From the IMG/VR virus record IMGVR_UViG_3300020195_000141, positions 1-27,270 of that record: a stretch of DNA of 27,270 nucleotides; one strand, given 5' to 3'. The notes beneath the pieces were generated by a model. It did no database searches, was not told the origin of the DNA, and worked only from the letters and a program-made list of their open reading frames with translations. Below are positions 19,417-27,270 of this stretch, one piece after another (position 1 is the first letter of the stretch; each line of letters opens with the position of its first letter). The translations under genes and the position numbers were made by a program. This DNA comes from a virus.

Positions 19417-19440
19417 ATATAAAGTAACTAGGAGACAGAA

Positions 19441-20508
19441 ATGGTATTATCAGAACGAGTAAAGACAATCACAGAAGAAAAATACGTACCGGTTAGTATA
19501 GATGGTATTTTGAACTCTAATGTATTCACATCCCGTGTGTTTATGCGTGAGAACAAAAACTGGGGTGGCCGTCAGCTAATGATTCCACTACAGTTCGCTA
19601 AACCAACATCAGGTGGTTCATTCTCTGGTCTTGGTGACTTTGATACTGCTCTACAGGACACTCGTATCCGTCAGACATTTGAAACTGCTTATTTCTACCA
19701 GAACGTATCACTTAGTGGTACAGAAGTATCTCTTAATAAGACTGATGCCGAAGTGCTTGACCTTGCGAAGATCACTTTAGAGGAAGCACAGAACGCTATG
19801 CTTGATACTATCGGTGACCAACTTTACGGAGTTGGCGCTGGTGATGACTTTACTGGACTGGAAAAAATTGTAGATGCTGGGGCTAACACCTCAACTTACG
19901 CTGGACTTACTCGTACTACTTACACTCAGTTGAACTCAACTGTTACTGCCGCTTCAGGTGGAGCATTGACATTCGCTGGTATGGCAGTAGATATGAGAGG
20001 CGCAAGTGCCGCAAGTTCTAAGAGACAACGACCTTCGATTATCGTTACTACGGAAGTTGCTTGGGACCTATTGGAAAGCCTGTTCACTCCAGCTATTAGC
20101 TCTAACTACGACTCGCTATCACGGGGTCAAATTACTACCTATAGTAAGCCTGGTGTTACGCTTTCTGGCCAAGACAGTCTCAAGGGCAACTACGGCTTTG
20201 AAACACTTGTGTGGCGCGGTATCCCAATCGTTGCTGATGAGAAATGTACTTCAGGTGTTGTGTACTACTTGAACGAGGAATACCTACACTGGTACAACCT
20301 AAAGGGTGTTGGTCTGACATCCTACAAAGTATCAGGACAAGTCGATTCAGTTTACTCAGAATACGGACGTAACTACCCAATCCAATGGTCTGGTCTCCAG
20401 AAACCACACGCTCAGTACTCTGACATTGGTCAATTCATGTGCTTAGGTAACTTAATCTCTGGTTCTACTCGCCGACACAGCAAGCGAACCGGTGTGACGA
20501 CAGTATAA
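19441..20508 (+). CDS. Major capsid protein (HK97-fold-like)
   Basis: 355 residues. The N-terminal helix and arm (ERVKTITEEKYVPVSIDGIL) lead into E-loop-like sequence (RQLMIPLQFAKPTSGGSFSG). The spine helix region is DAEVLDLAKITLEEAQNAM and the P-domain segment is PSIIVTTEVAWDLLESLFTP. GFETLVWRGIPIVADEKC is a motif common in phage capsid proteins. There is no N-terminal protease-cut delta domain, consistent with a separate scaffold. GGAG lies seven bases before the ATG. The phage GroEL may fold it; that is inferred. Confidence 0.85.
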   Translation: MVLSERVKTITEEKYVPVSIDGILNSNVFTSRVFMRENKNWGGRQLMIPLQFAKPTSGGSFSGLGDFDTALQDTRIRQTFETAYFYQNVSLSGTEVSLNKTDAEVLDLAKITLEEAQNAMLDTIGDQLYGVGAGDDFTGLEKIVDAGANTSTYAGLTRTTYTQLNSTVTAASGGALTFAGMAVDMRGASAASSKRQRPSIIVTTEVAWDLLESLFTPAISSNYDSLSRGQITTYSKPGVTLSGQDSLKGNYGFETLVWRGIPIVADEKCTSGVVYYLNEEYLHWYNLKGVGLTSYKVSGQVDSVYSEYGRNYPIQWSGLQKPHAQYSDIGQFMCLGNLISGSTRRHSKRTGVTTV

Positions 20509-20529
20509 GAAAGGTAATAGGAGAATATT

Positions 20530-21255
20530 ATGGGATTAGGAACACAGTCAGTAGTACTCGGACAAGATTTTAGAGATATTAGCGTAGATCAGCAGATGCC
20601 ACTAGGGCAAATAGCACCGACATCAGACGGACGTGAGTTTCGTTATGGTAAAGCTGGAGTGTCGGCATTAGCTCCAGGGCTAATGAATGTTGGCCCACCA
20701 GTTGTCCCCGACCACGTTAACTTAGTAACCGCCGCAGCCGCTGTCGGTGCAACTTCCGTAACCGTCACTTTAGGTGCTACAGCCGCTACCGCCAACCAGT
20801 ATGCCGGTGGTGTGTTATACGGCAACGTAACCTCAACTGGACTCGGTATTGGTTATCGCATCAAGGGCAACCCTGCCGCTGACGCTTCAGCTACGCTAGT
20901 AGTTCAATTAGATGAACCAATCGTCGTAGCTTTTACTGCTACTACAAAGATTAACCTTTTCGCTTCTCAGTATAATAAGGCAATCGTAGCCCCAGCTGCT
21001 GCATCAGCCGCTGTCCCTGTCGGTGTCTTTACAGGCGCTTCCCTGACCGCTGCCTACTTCGGTTGGCTCCAAGTCCGAGGCCCTGCCCCCTTGCAGTGTG
21101 CAGCTACGGTCTATACCTTGGGTGAAACGGTCACCCAGAGTACCCAGACCGCTGGAAACGGAACCCTGGGTATAGATGCACAACCTATCTACGGTGTTGC
21201 CGCACAACTCGGAATATCCACTCAGTATCAGTTAGTCAATCTAAACTTAGGTTAA
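20530..21255 (+). CDS. Capsid-associated structural protein
   Basis: 241 residues, rich in Ala, Thr, Gly and Val and predicted all beta (VTAAAAVGATSVTVTLGAT, IVVAFTATTKINLF). The N-terminus (LGQIAPTSDGREFRYGKAG) resembles the attachment part of head decoration or head-fibre proteins. It lies directly after the capsid gene with GGAG before the ATG. It is probably a head decoration protein; the exact role is unproved. Confidence 0.65.
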   Translation: MGLGTQSVVLGQDFRDISVDQQMPLGQIAPTSDGREFRYGKAGVSALAPGLMNVGPPVVPDHVNLVTAAAAVGATSVTVTLGATAATANQYAGGVLYGNVTSTGLGIGYRIKGNPAADASATLVVQLDEPIVVAFTATTKINLFASQYNKAIVAPAAASAAVPVGVFTGASLTAAYFGWLQVRGPAPLQCAATVYTLGETVTQSTQTAGNGTLGIDAQPIYGVAAQLGISTQYQLVNLNLG

Positions 21256-21264
21256 GGAGTTAGT

Positions 21265-21480
21265 ATGGCTGAAGTACAAGAAACAGACGTTAACGCTTAT
21301 GTAGTAGACGTACAAGAAGCTGAAGCTGCTTTGGTGCAAGCTGAAGGAAATCTAGCCGCAGCTAAGCGTAGCCTAGCTGAAAAGCGTGGTGACGTTGAAG
21401 AAGCCGAACCTGAAGCCGAAGAAGCCTCTGAAGATCAGGAAATTGTTAAAGTAAAGAAATCTAAAAAAGGTAAAAAATAA
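21265..21480 (+). CDS. 71-aa coiled-coil protein
   Basis: A helical protein with a heptad-like AEAALVQAEGNLAAAKRSLA, an acidic second part and a Lys-rich end (KVKKSKKGKK). It lies between two structural genes, and its stop overlaps the next start by one base. It may be a connector or scaffold helper. Confidence 0.6.
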   Translation: MAEVQETDVNAYVVDVQEAEAALVQAEGNLAAAKRSLAEKRGDVEEAEPEAEEASEDQEIVKVKKSKKGKK

Positions 21481-22022
21481 TGGCTCGTAAATTAGAAGGT
21501 TATGTCCAAGTAGTTAAAGAAGACGGTATCCAAACTGATAAGCCGGTCATTCTTAATGGTACAGCTGCAACATTAGCTGTCGGTGGTACGTTGACCGTTA
21601 CTGGTGCGCAGACATTCACTGGAGTAGCAAACTTTACAGTAGCTCCAGTATTTTCCGCAGCTCCTAGTGGTGCCAGTACGCTGAGAACAGTTACCGATAG
21701 TGCATTAGTTGGAGCAACAGTTGTTCTTACGGCAGCACAATGTGGTCAGACATTCAACAACCGAGCAACTTCGGGTTCACCTTCTTGGACACTACCAACC
21801 GCATCAAACGGTTTATGGTACTCATTCACCGTTTCTAACGTTACAGCAGGCTTCACCATCACGGGTGGAACGATGAAGTATAAGACAACAGCCACAGGTA
21901 CTACTCTCTCAACCACAACCTGTACAAACACTCAAGGTACAGCGGTTGTAAACGATCACATTGTATTCGTTTGTGACGGTACTGTATGGCGATGTGTGTC
22001 TCAATCAGGTATCTTCGCTTAA
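21480..22022 (+). CDS. Structural protein, tail- or head-fibre-like
   Basis: 180 residues. A short N-terminal part (ARKLEGYVQVVKEDG) is followed by repetitive Thr/Gly/Val strands (GTLTVTGAQTFTGVANFTV) as in trimeric fibres. A C-terminal beta domain has one Trp motif (VCDGTVWRCVS) common in phage fibre ends. Role inferred from composition and location. Confidence 0.6.
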   Translation: MARKLEGYVQVVKEDGIQTDKPVILNGTAATLAVGGTLTVTGAQTFTGVANFTVAPVFSAAPSGASTLRTVTDSALVGATVVLTAAQCGQTFNNRATSGSPSWTLPTASNGLWYSFTVSNVTAGFTITGGTMKYKTTATGTTLSTTTCTNTQGTAVVNDHIVFVCDGTVWRCVSQSGIFA

Positions 22023-22031
22023 GGAGTAATT

Positions 22032-22142
22032 ATGCCTGGAGTACCCCTACCACGAGATGATAACGGTAATGTCGCTGCTGGCACAGCTGAAACTGGTGCT
22101 ATCATAATTAACTTTGCAGTCATAAAAGCCGTAAGCTCGTAG
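22032..22142 (+). CDS. 36-aa structural microprotein
   Basis: Starts at an ATG with AAGGAG upstream. It has PGVPLPRDDNGNVAAGT and a hydrophobic end. Small Asp/Asn/Gly-rich proteins like this lie between virion genes in many phages. Not otherwise recognised. Confidence 0.55.
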   Translation: MPGVPLPRDDNGNVAAGTAETGAIIINFAVIKAVSS

Positions 22143-22201
22143 GTCTTTTAACCCTATACAATAAGTACCCCTAATAGTCACGGTCTGAAAGGACGGAATA
22201 T

Positions 22202-22636
22202 ATGACAGTACGACAAGCAAAATACGGCAACCCAGCTAACTATAATTTAACTCCATCTATTCGTAATGACGAGGATCCGTCAGCTTTAGAAGTTGATGCT
22301 AGTGGCAATCTTCTAACCTCCGCTAGTACCCTCTCGGCTGGTGAAGATCTTGTCAACGATGTTCTAAAAGTAGAAGATCGTTCTTCATATACCAACCTTA
22401 CTGCAAGCGCCCTCATAAAAACTGGTGCTGGACGAGTAAAGGGATGGTCAGTCAACTCACACACATCAGGAACTCTAAAGCTGTGGGATAATACATCGGC
22501 TGCCACAACTACTCTACTAAACACTGTTTCGTTTGCTGCTGGTCCTTCTGTGACTAGCCTGCCAGATGTAGAGTTCTCAACTGGCCTATACGCCACGATA
22601 GCAGGAACACTAGATATAACCATATTCTGGAAGTAG
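22202..22636 (+). CDS. Beta-sandwich structural protein
   Basis: 144 residues. The C-terminal half (GRVKGWSVNSHTSGTLKLWD, then LPDVEFSTGLYATIAGTLDI) is a small beta sandwich often found in phage and prophage virion proteins, where it decorates heads or fibres. AAAGGACGG lies before the ATG. Confidence 0.6.
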   Translation: MTVRQAKYGNPANYNLTPSIRNDEDPSALEVDASGNLLTSASTLSAGEDLVNDVLKVEDRSSYTNLTASALIKTGAGRVKGWSVNSHTSGTLKLWDNTSAATTTLLNTVSFAAGPSVTSLPDVEFSTGLYATIAGTLDITIFWK

Positions 22637-22644
22637 GAGTAGAT

Positions 22645-22920
22645 ATGAATAAATATAAAATCACGAATGTAGACGCAGCAAAAGGACAAGTAACCTTTCA
22701 AATACTAGACGGTACAACAGTTGTAATGACTGATACTCGTGGGGACTTACCTTTTGAAAGTGCTGGAGATGAAAAAGAACTAGACGCAATTCTAAGTAAA
22801 TTTGCGAATGATGTACTAGCTGACAAGGTTACTCGGACAGTAGACGCAGAAGTTACTAAGATGGTAGGAGTGTCCAAAACAGCTAAGACCGAAGCTGAAC
22901 TAGCCGCCAAGGAGACTTAA
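22645..22920 (+). CDS. Hypothetical 91-aa virion-region protein
   Basis: An N-terminal beta segment (NKYKITNVDAAKGQVTFQIL) is followed by a helical second half (LDAILSKFANDVLAD) and an Ala/Glu/Lys-rich end. Location suggests a structural or assembly role. AGGAG lies before the ATG. Confidence 0.6.
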   Translation: MNKYKITNVDAAKGQVTFQILDGTTVVMTDTRGDLPFESAGDEKELDAILSKFANDVLADKVTRTVDAEVTKMVGVSKTAKTEAELAAKET

Positions 22921-22921
22921 C

Positions 22922-23659
22922 ATGCCTCGTAGAAACATACTAAAGATGCTTTATACGAGTAGCATCTATATCCCTGCCACGGCTAGAATTACTGTTCCTA
23001 TAAACAGAACTACGCTAGTCAGCTCAGTGACTGTTGGCTGTTGGGCTAAGAAAAGCAACAACAGTCCCATAACTACTTTCCCTACGCCATTTGCTCTTTG
23101 GGGTAGACAAATCTTTTTCACATTAGGTTCAGCTACGAACATATTCAGCTTTAACGGCAATACCGACAATACACATAACGGATCTATGGCAACTACCTTG
23201 GGAGTGGAGACAAGGGACAGCTGGGTGCATTTAGTTGTAACTTATGATGGTACAAGAATCTCTCTTTATGTAAACGGTGAAGTAAGAGCAGGGGCTATTA
23301 CTACATCAGGTCCATTCACTAGTAACACTACCCAAAATGTTGTATTTGGGACTAACAACGGAGGAAATAATGATTATGTAGCTAACTTCCAAGAAGCTTT
23401 CGTTGGCACATTAATGACAGCTGATGAGATAAGGGACATATACAGAAGTGGTACTTTCAATACCTCTAAATTAAGAGGCTTATACCCACTTAATGAAGGC
23501 GCAGGAACTACCGCCACCGACACTTCGGGTAACGGCAACAACGGCACTATTACAAATGGTTCATGGTCAACGGATACCGTAACAGGTGTTCGCACAGCCA
23601 CAGGAACTAGAACGGCAGCAGGAGCAAGAACCACCGCCACAACTAGAACGGCAGCATAA
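22922..23659 (+). CDS. LamG / concanavalin-like lectin domain protein
   Basis: 245 residues. Residues about 35-210 form a LamG-type jellyroll: the strands WVHLVVTYDGTRISLYVNGE are the classical LamG signature and GLYPLNEGAGTTATDTSGNG is the matching end. Such domains bind sugars or surface polymers. The C-terminus is an Arg repeat with period six (RTATGT, RTAAGA, RTTATT, RTAA). Likely a receptor- or surface-binding virion protein. Confidence 0.75.
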   Translation: MPRRNILKMLYTSSIYIPATARITVPINRTTLVSSVTVGCWAKKSNNSPITTFPTPFALWGRQIFFTLGSATNIFSFNGNTDNTHNGSMATTLGVETRDSWVHLVVTYDGTRISLYVNGEVRAGAITTSGPFTSNTTQNVVFGTNNGGNNDYVANFQEAFVGTLMTADEIRDIYRSGTFNTSKLRGLYPLNEGAGTTATDTSGNGNNGTITNGSWSTDTVTGVRTATGTRTAAGARTTATTRTAA

Positions 23660-23667
23660 TGCACTTG

Positions 23668-23676
23668 TGGTATACT
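23668..23676 (+). promoter_or_regulatory. Extended -10 promoter
   Basis: TGG-TATACT, the same extended -10 style as at 12158 and 15718. It precedes the gene at 23707 by about 30 bases. Confidence 0.4.
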
Positions 23677-23706
23677 CCTGTTATAACTAATAGGAGTCAA
23701 TAATAT

Positions 23707-24264
23707 ATGCAACCTAAAACTAATCAACCAGATGGATATACGCCCCGCTGGAGACATTTCCATACCCAATCAACTGTTTGGGCACAGAATCCTTTAGATC
23801 ACGATGTAGTATTTAACGTAGCAGATGAACACGATAACTCATACGCCTACCGTATGAAGTCCGGTGAAATAAGCGAATTACCTGGTGGAGCTGTAGCTAC
23901 GCTAGGTGTAAAAACCCTTGTAGATGAGTTAATCCAAAATAATAAAAGTGACCTGCTCCGGATTTACGAACCTGCGGTAAGGGCAAAATACGAAGATGAG
24001 ATTATAATGAGAATTAAAGACGCGCCTATGCGCGAGGCTAAGGCCGGCGGTGGAGAGATAGATTTGTCTATGTCTAAAACCAAAGAAGTTGAAGAAGATA
24101 TTAAGCCCCCTACAACCCCTCCTCCTGGTACTGGCTATAATGTCCCAGACGAAGAAGAGTTCCCAGCCCTAAACCCCAAAGAAGCATCAGCCCAAAAAGA
24201 AGCCCTAGCGGTTGCCTCTGCCACTACGAGCAAACTCCCTACCTCTAAAGTCATAGACGACTAA
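23707..24264 (+). CDS. Hypothetical virion protein of 185 aa
   Basis: The folded N-terminal part (TVWAQNPLDHDVVFNVADEH) leads to a helical middle (LVDELIQNNKSDLLRIYEP) and a long Pro/Glu/Ala-rich flexible end. No family is recognised. It is followed by an overlapping coiled-coil gene (TAATG). Confidence 0.6.
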   Translation: MQPKTNQPDGYTPRWRHFHTQSTVWAQNPLDHDVVFNVADEHDNSYAYRMKSGEISELPGGAVATLGVKTLVDELIQNNKSDLLRIYEPAVRAKYEDEIIMRIKDAPMREAKAGGGEIDLSMSKTKEVEEDIKPPTTPPPGTGYNVPDEEEFPALNPKEASAQKEALAVASATTSKLPTSKVIDD

Positions 24265-25034
24265 TGGACGACTTTGAGGTACTTAAAAAAAAGATAGCTG
24301 ACCTTCAATTTGAGCATAAAGAATTAGTGAGGAAACTTCCGAAGCTAAAATTACAGGTTGAGGCTAAGGAGCTAGAAGTCCGCACACTGAATAGACAAAC
24401 AGTTAATGTGATGGCGGACATGGAACGCGCCACAGATAAAATACGAGATGCAAAGATTACATTCAACGTCGAGGCAAAAGAACGAACCGATGCCATAGAA
24501 GTCAGTGAAGCCAAGTGGGAAAAAGAATACACTACTAGCCTTTATATTCTTGAACAGCGTGAATTAGAGGCTGATAGGCGTAATGATGAATTGGATAGTC
24601 AACAGAATGAACTAGACGTTAGATATGAAGAAGCTGATGACCGTGAAACTGATGTTAGTCTAAGAGAAACAGATACCGAGAAACGTGAGAAAAATGTTGA
24701 AGCAACAGAAGGAGAACTGAACAATCGTAAAAATACCCTAAAGTTAGCAGAAGAAGAGTTAAATAAACGAGAAAAGGCTATCAACGTACGTGAAACCACC
24801 CTAGAACCACGTTTGCTTGAAGTTGATGAATTATATCAATCAGTGGCTAAAGACCGTACAGAAGCCCAAGGAATACTAGAAAAAGTCCAAGAAGCTAATG
24901 CTGTAATAGAAATGCGCGAAAAAGTAGTAAGCCAACGTGAACGAAAAGCGAACACTAAAGAAAAAGAACTAGATGAGAAATCTGAGGAAATAGCCAAGCG
25001 CCAGGAACAGTTACGCAAACATCTAGGGTTATAG
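24264..25034 (+). CDS. Long coiled-coil protein
   Basis: 256 residues, almost entirely charged helix with heptad periodicity (for example ELNNRKNTLKLAEEELNKRE). It has no Cys, Trp-rich or membrane part. It could be a fibre shaft, internal scaffold or tail component. The start shares a base with the preceding stop. Confidence 0.65.
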   Translation: MDDFEVLKKKIADLQFEHKELVRKLPKLKLQVEAKELEVRTLNRQTVNVMADMERATDKIRDAKITFNVEAKERTDAIEVSEAKWEKEYTTSLYILEQRELEADRRNDELDSQQNELDVRYEEADDRETDVSLRETDTEKREKNVEATEGELNNRKNTLKLAEEELNKREKAINVRETTLEPRLLEVDELYQSVAKDRTEAQGILEKVQEANAVIEMREKVVSQRERKANTKEKELDEKSEEIAKRQEQLRKHLGL

Positions 25035-25046
25035 TAATATAAGAGC

Positions 25047-26471
25047 ATGGCAAATGCTCCCCGCGACGCAAACGCAGTAACCACCCTAATGGGTGTGGAC
25101 ATACTTGATCTCACCACTCCTACTCTTTTAGCGGTTGATGCGATTACTAATAGACTTCTAGTTCAGTTACCATCAGGCGGTTCTGGATTAACCGACACAG
25201 AACTACGAGCAACAGCCGTACCTGTAAGTGGTACTATAACCGCTAATGTAGGCACAGTTGGCACTCTAGCTACCGCCAATAAACAAGACACCGGTAACAC
25301 ATCTATAGCTTCCGTAGACACCAAAACCCCTGCCCTCGGACAAGCTTTAGCCGCTGCAAGTGTCCCCGTTATTCTTCCCTCGGCTACCATAACTACCCTC
25401 ACGCCCCCAGCGGCGATTAGTGGATTTGCTACCGAAACAACTCTCGGCACACGCCTTGCAGAAGCCACCTTCACAACTCGTATTCCAGTTCAGGGTCAGG
25501 CTTTAGCGGCTTCTTCAATCCCAGTTGTCTTGACAGCGGCTCAGGTTACAACCCTAACTCCACCCGCAGCTATCACGGGTTTTGCGACCGCAGCCAACCA
25601 ACTAGCAGACGGTCATAACGTAGTAGTTACCTCAGCTCCATCTACAGCAGTTACAAATGCTGGGATTACGACAATAGCAGGTGCGGTAGCTGGTACGGAG
25701 ATGCAAGTAGATGTTCTAACGATGCCAACAACAGCCGTAACTGGAACTTTCTTCCAAGCCACTCAACCCGTATCATTCACTGGTTCAACAGATGTCGCCA
25801 CCCAAACAACCCTTGCATCAGCTCTTACCGCTCTGCAGCTTATTGACAACGCCATCTCTGGTGCTGGATTTAACACTACACAAATAGGTGGCGTAAATAT
25901 CGCCTTAAATACAGGTACTCGTTCAACGGGCACTCAAAGAGTAACTATTGCGACAGATGACTTAGTACCAGTTACGGGAACAATAACAGCAGTAACAGCA
26001 ATCACTAATGCACTACCCGCAGGAACTAATGCAATCGGTAAGTTAGCCGCTAACTCAGGTGTAGATATAGGTGATGTAGATATTCTCTCAATAGCAGCGG
26101 GCACTAACTTAATTGGTGGAACTTTCCCAACCCCATCAGGAGCTTCAGCACAGGGGCTATCAAACGACACCTCGGTAGCTTATGAGGCATCTTCTGTTTC
26201 TAAGGCTTCAGCAGGGACGGTCTATGGGGTGACAGGATATAACTCTCGTACATCAGCTCAGTTCTTTCAATTATTCAACTCAACAACCGTCCCAGCGGAC
26301 ACAGGTGTGCCAGTTATTACATTCACAGTCTCAGCTTCATCTAACTTTTCAGTAGACTTTGGGGTATATGGTAGATACTTCTCTACGGGTATAGCGTGGA
26401 GTAACTCATCAACGGGACCAACTAAAACAATAGGCTCTGCGGATATGTTCGTAGATGTGAACTACAAATGA
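25047..26471 (+). CDS. Repetitive structural (fibre-like) protein
   Basis: 474 residues. The middle has repeating units rich in Thr, Ala, Val and Pro (for example [20 protein letters not shown], repeated 60 residues later as [20 protein letters not shown]). The C-terminal domain ([37 protein letters not shown]) is a beta sandwich common at the ends of phage virion proteins. Likely a fibre or head-surface protein. Confidence 0.65.
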   Translation: MANAPRDANAVTTLMGVDILDLTTPTLLAVDAITNRLLVQLPSGGSGLTDTELRATAVPVSGTITANVGTVGTLATANKQDTGNTSIASVDTKTPALGQALAAASVPVILPSATITTLTPPAAISGFATETTLGTRLAEATFTTRIPVQGQALAASSIPVVLTAAQVTTLTPPAAITGFATAANQLADGHNVVVTSAPSTAVTNAGITTIAGAVAGTEMQVDVLTMPTTAVTGTFFQATQPVSFTGSTDVATQTTLASALTALQLIDNAISGAGFNTTQIGGVNIALNTGTRSTGTQRVTIATDDLVPVTGTITAVTAITNALPAGTNAIGKLAANSGVDIGDVDILSIAAGTNLIGGTFPTPSGASAQGLSNDTSVAYEASSVSKASAGTVYGVTGYNSRTSAQFFQLFNSTTVPADTGVPVITFTVSASSNFSVDFGVYGRYFSTGIAWSNSSTGPTKTIGSADMFVDVNYK

Positions 26472-27270
26472 GCGACTTAACCATATCACCAGCACTGCGC
26501 GGTGACGCTTTAGTAGCTAACCCTTTATCTCAGTTCGCCGCCACTACATCAGCTCAACTAGCAGGTGTTATATCTGATGAAACAGGCACAGGTGCAGCCG
26601 TTTTTGGGACTACTCCAACTTTTACAACCAGCATCACAGCCCCCCTAATAATAGGCGGTACTGCTTCAGGTGATGACGTAACTCTCCAATCAACTTCACA
26701 CGCTACGAAAGGTGATTTATTTTTAGATGATAGAGTTTTTTTATGGCCATCAATTCCTACGAATACAAATGCAAATGTTCTTAACTTTACCCCAACATTC
26801 AATTCTAATAACACAGTATTAAACATTGTTAATATCACCCCAACGATAACATCAACAAGTGGCACTGCGTTTTCTTTCCAGGCTATTAAAGGAGCTGGGA
26901 CTTATAAGTTTCTCGCTAACCCCTTATTTGGTAATAGTTTCTACTTATTCGTTGCTCAGCCGATAGTGTCACTGGATGCAACGGGGGTTAAAGCTGCTAA
27001 TCTCAGTGCTTTATTTGACCAAATGTCATTGACTACAGCCTCTACTATAGCGGCGGGAACAAGTCCATCCTTTGTTTCGCATTGGTGGAACGCAATGGCA
27101 AGCAGTGTTGGTGCATCTTCGGCTAATACCGTAACTGATTTTGTTGGGCTTAGAGCCAGTCCTCGGATGGGTTCGGATACAGCTGGTGGCACTCCATCAG
27201 TTACTACTGTTACTAATTCCAAAGGTGTTTGGGTTGAAAACTTAGTCAAAAGTGGAGCAGGTACAAATAC
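26468..27270 (+). CDS. Partial fibre-like structural protein (3' end outside window)
   Basis: 267 codons visible. The ATG overlaps the previous stop (ATGA). The N-terminus contains [20 protein letters not shown] and related sequences, a segment widely seen at the start of phage beta-helix and fibre proteins. Thr/Ser/Ala-rich strands follow to the edge. A coupled partner of the previous gene. Confidence 0.65.
   Translation, partial: MSDLTISPALRGDALVANPLSQFAATTSAQLAGVISDETGTGAAVFGTTPTFTTSITAPLIIGGTASGDDVTLQSTSHATKGDLFLDDRVFLWPSIPTNTNANVLNFTPTFNSNNTVLNIVNITPTITSTSGTAFSFQAIKGAGTYKFLANPLFGNSFYLFVAQPIVSLDATGVKAANLSALFDQMSLTTASTIAAGTSPSFVSHWWNAMASSVGASSANTVTDFVGLRASPRMGSDTAGGTPSVTTVTNSKGVWVENLVKSGAGTN

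Overview
The window is part of a tailed double-stranded DNA phage genome (Caudoviricetes), not a bacterial chromosome. In order it carries small-subunit and GpA-type large-subunit terminase, portal, scaffold-like protein, HK97-fold-like major capsid protein and a run of repetitive structural proteins. These are preceded by an early/replication block with a RecB-like nuclease, an SSB with a DDIPF tail, HNH nucleases and a phage GroES/GroEL pair. No integrase, tail tape measure, tRNA, rRNA or CRISPR array is visible. Promoters are sigma70-like (TTGACA/TATAAT) and ribosome binding sites are AAGGAGG-type, so the host is a bacterium. Nothing here identifies the host further.

Layout. 1-1193 (minus): a tightly coupled operon with an RNA ligase and micro-ORFs, behind a strongly folded leader (1227-1352). 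1400-1800: two short plus-strand promoter/terminator units. 1891-2689 (minus): ribbon-helix-helix regulator, C2H2 zinc-finger microprotein, unknown gene, a small membrane peptide and a CxxC peptide. 2688-2800: divergent promoters that share a palindromic operator. 2800-9626 (plus): secreted protein, winged-helix protein, RecB-like nuclease, homing endonucleases, SSB, GroES, GroEL and small genes. 9602-11153 (minus): a second minus operon of small genes with its own promoter, long leader and terminator. 11259-27270 (plus): packaging and virion genes.

The most notable discovery is in the terminase gene. A 286-residue intein interrupts the conserved nuclease motif of TerL. Inside the intein, in another reading frame, lies a complete 185-residue HNH endonuclease with a plausible promoter of its own placed for a leaderless mRNA. 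The same promoter-to-ATG geometry occurs at two other genes (2689 minus, 5909 plus), so leaderless expression seems to be a recurring device of this phage.

Other unusual features: several genes whose only sensible start is AUU or AUA (2800, 9145, 19283, perhaps 9906); a roughly 140-nt folded element between scaffold and capsid genes; start-site hairpins that put the Shine-Dalgarno sequence in the loop (portal, 19283); a minus-strand 41-codon gene inside the late region; and many Cys-rich, probably metal-binding microproteins, most of them below usual gene-calling length limits. All functional calls come from reading motifs by eye; no database search was possible.
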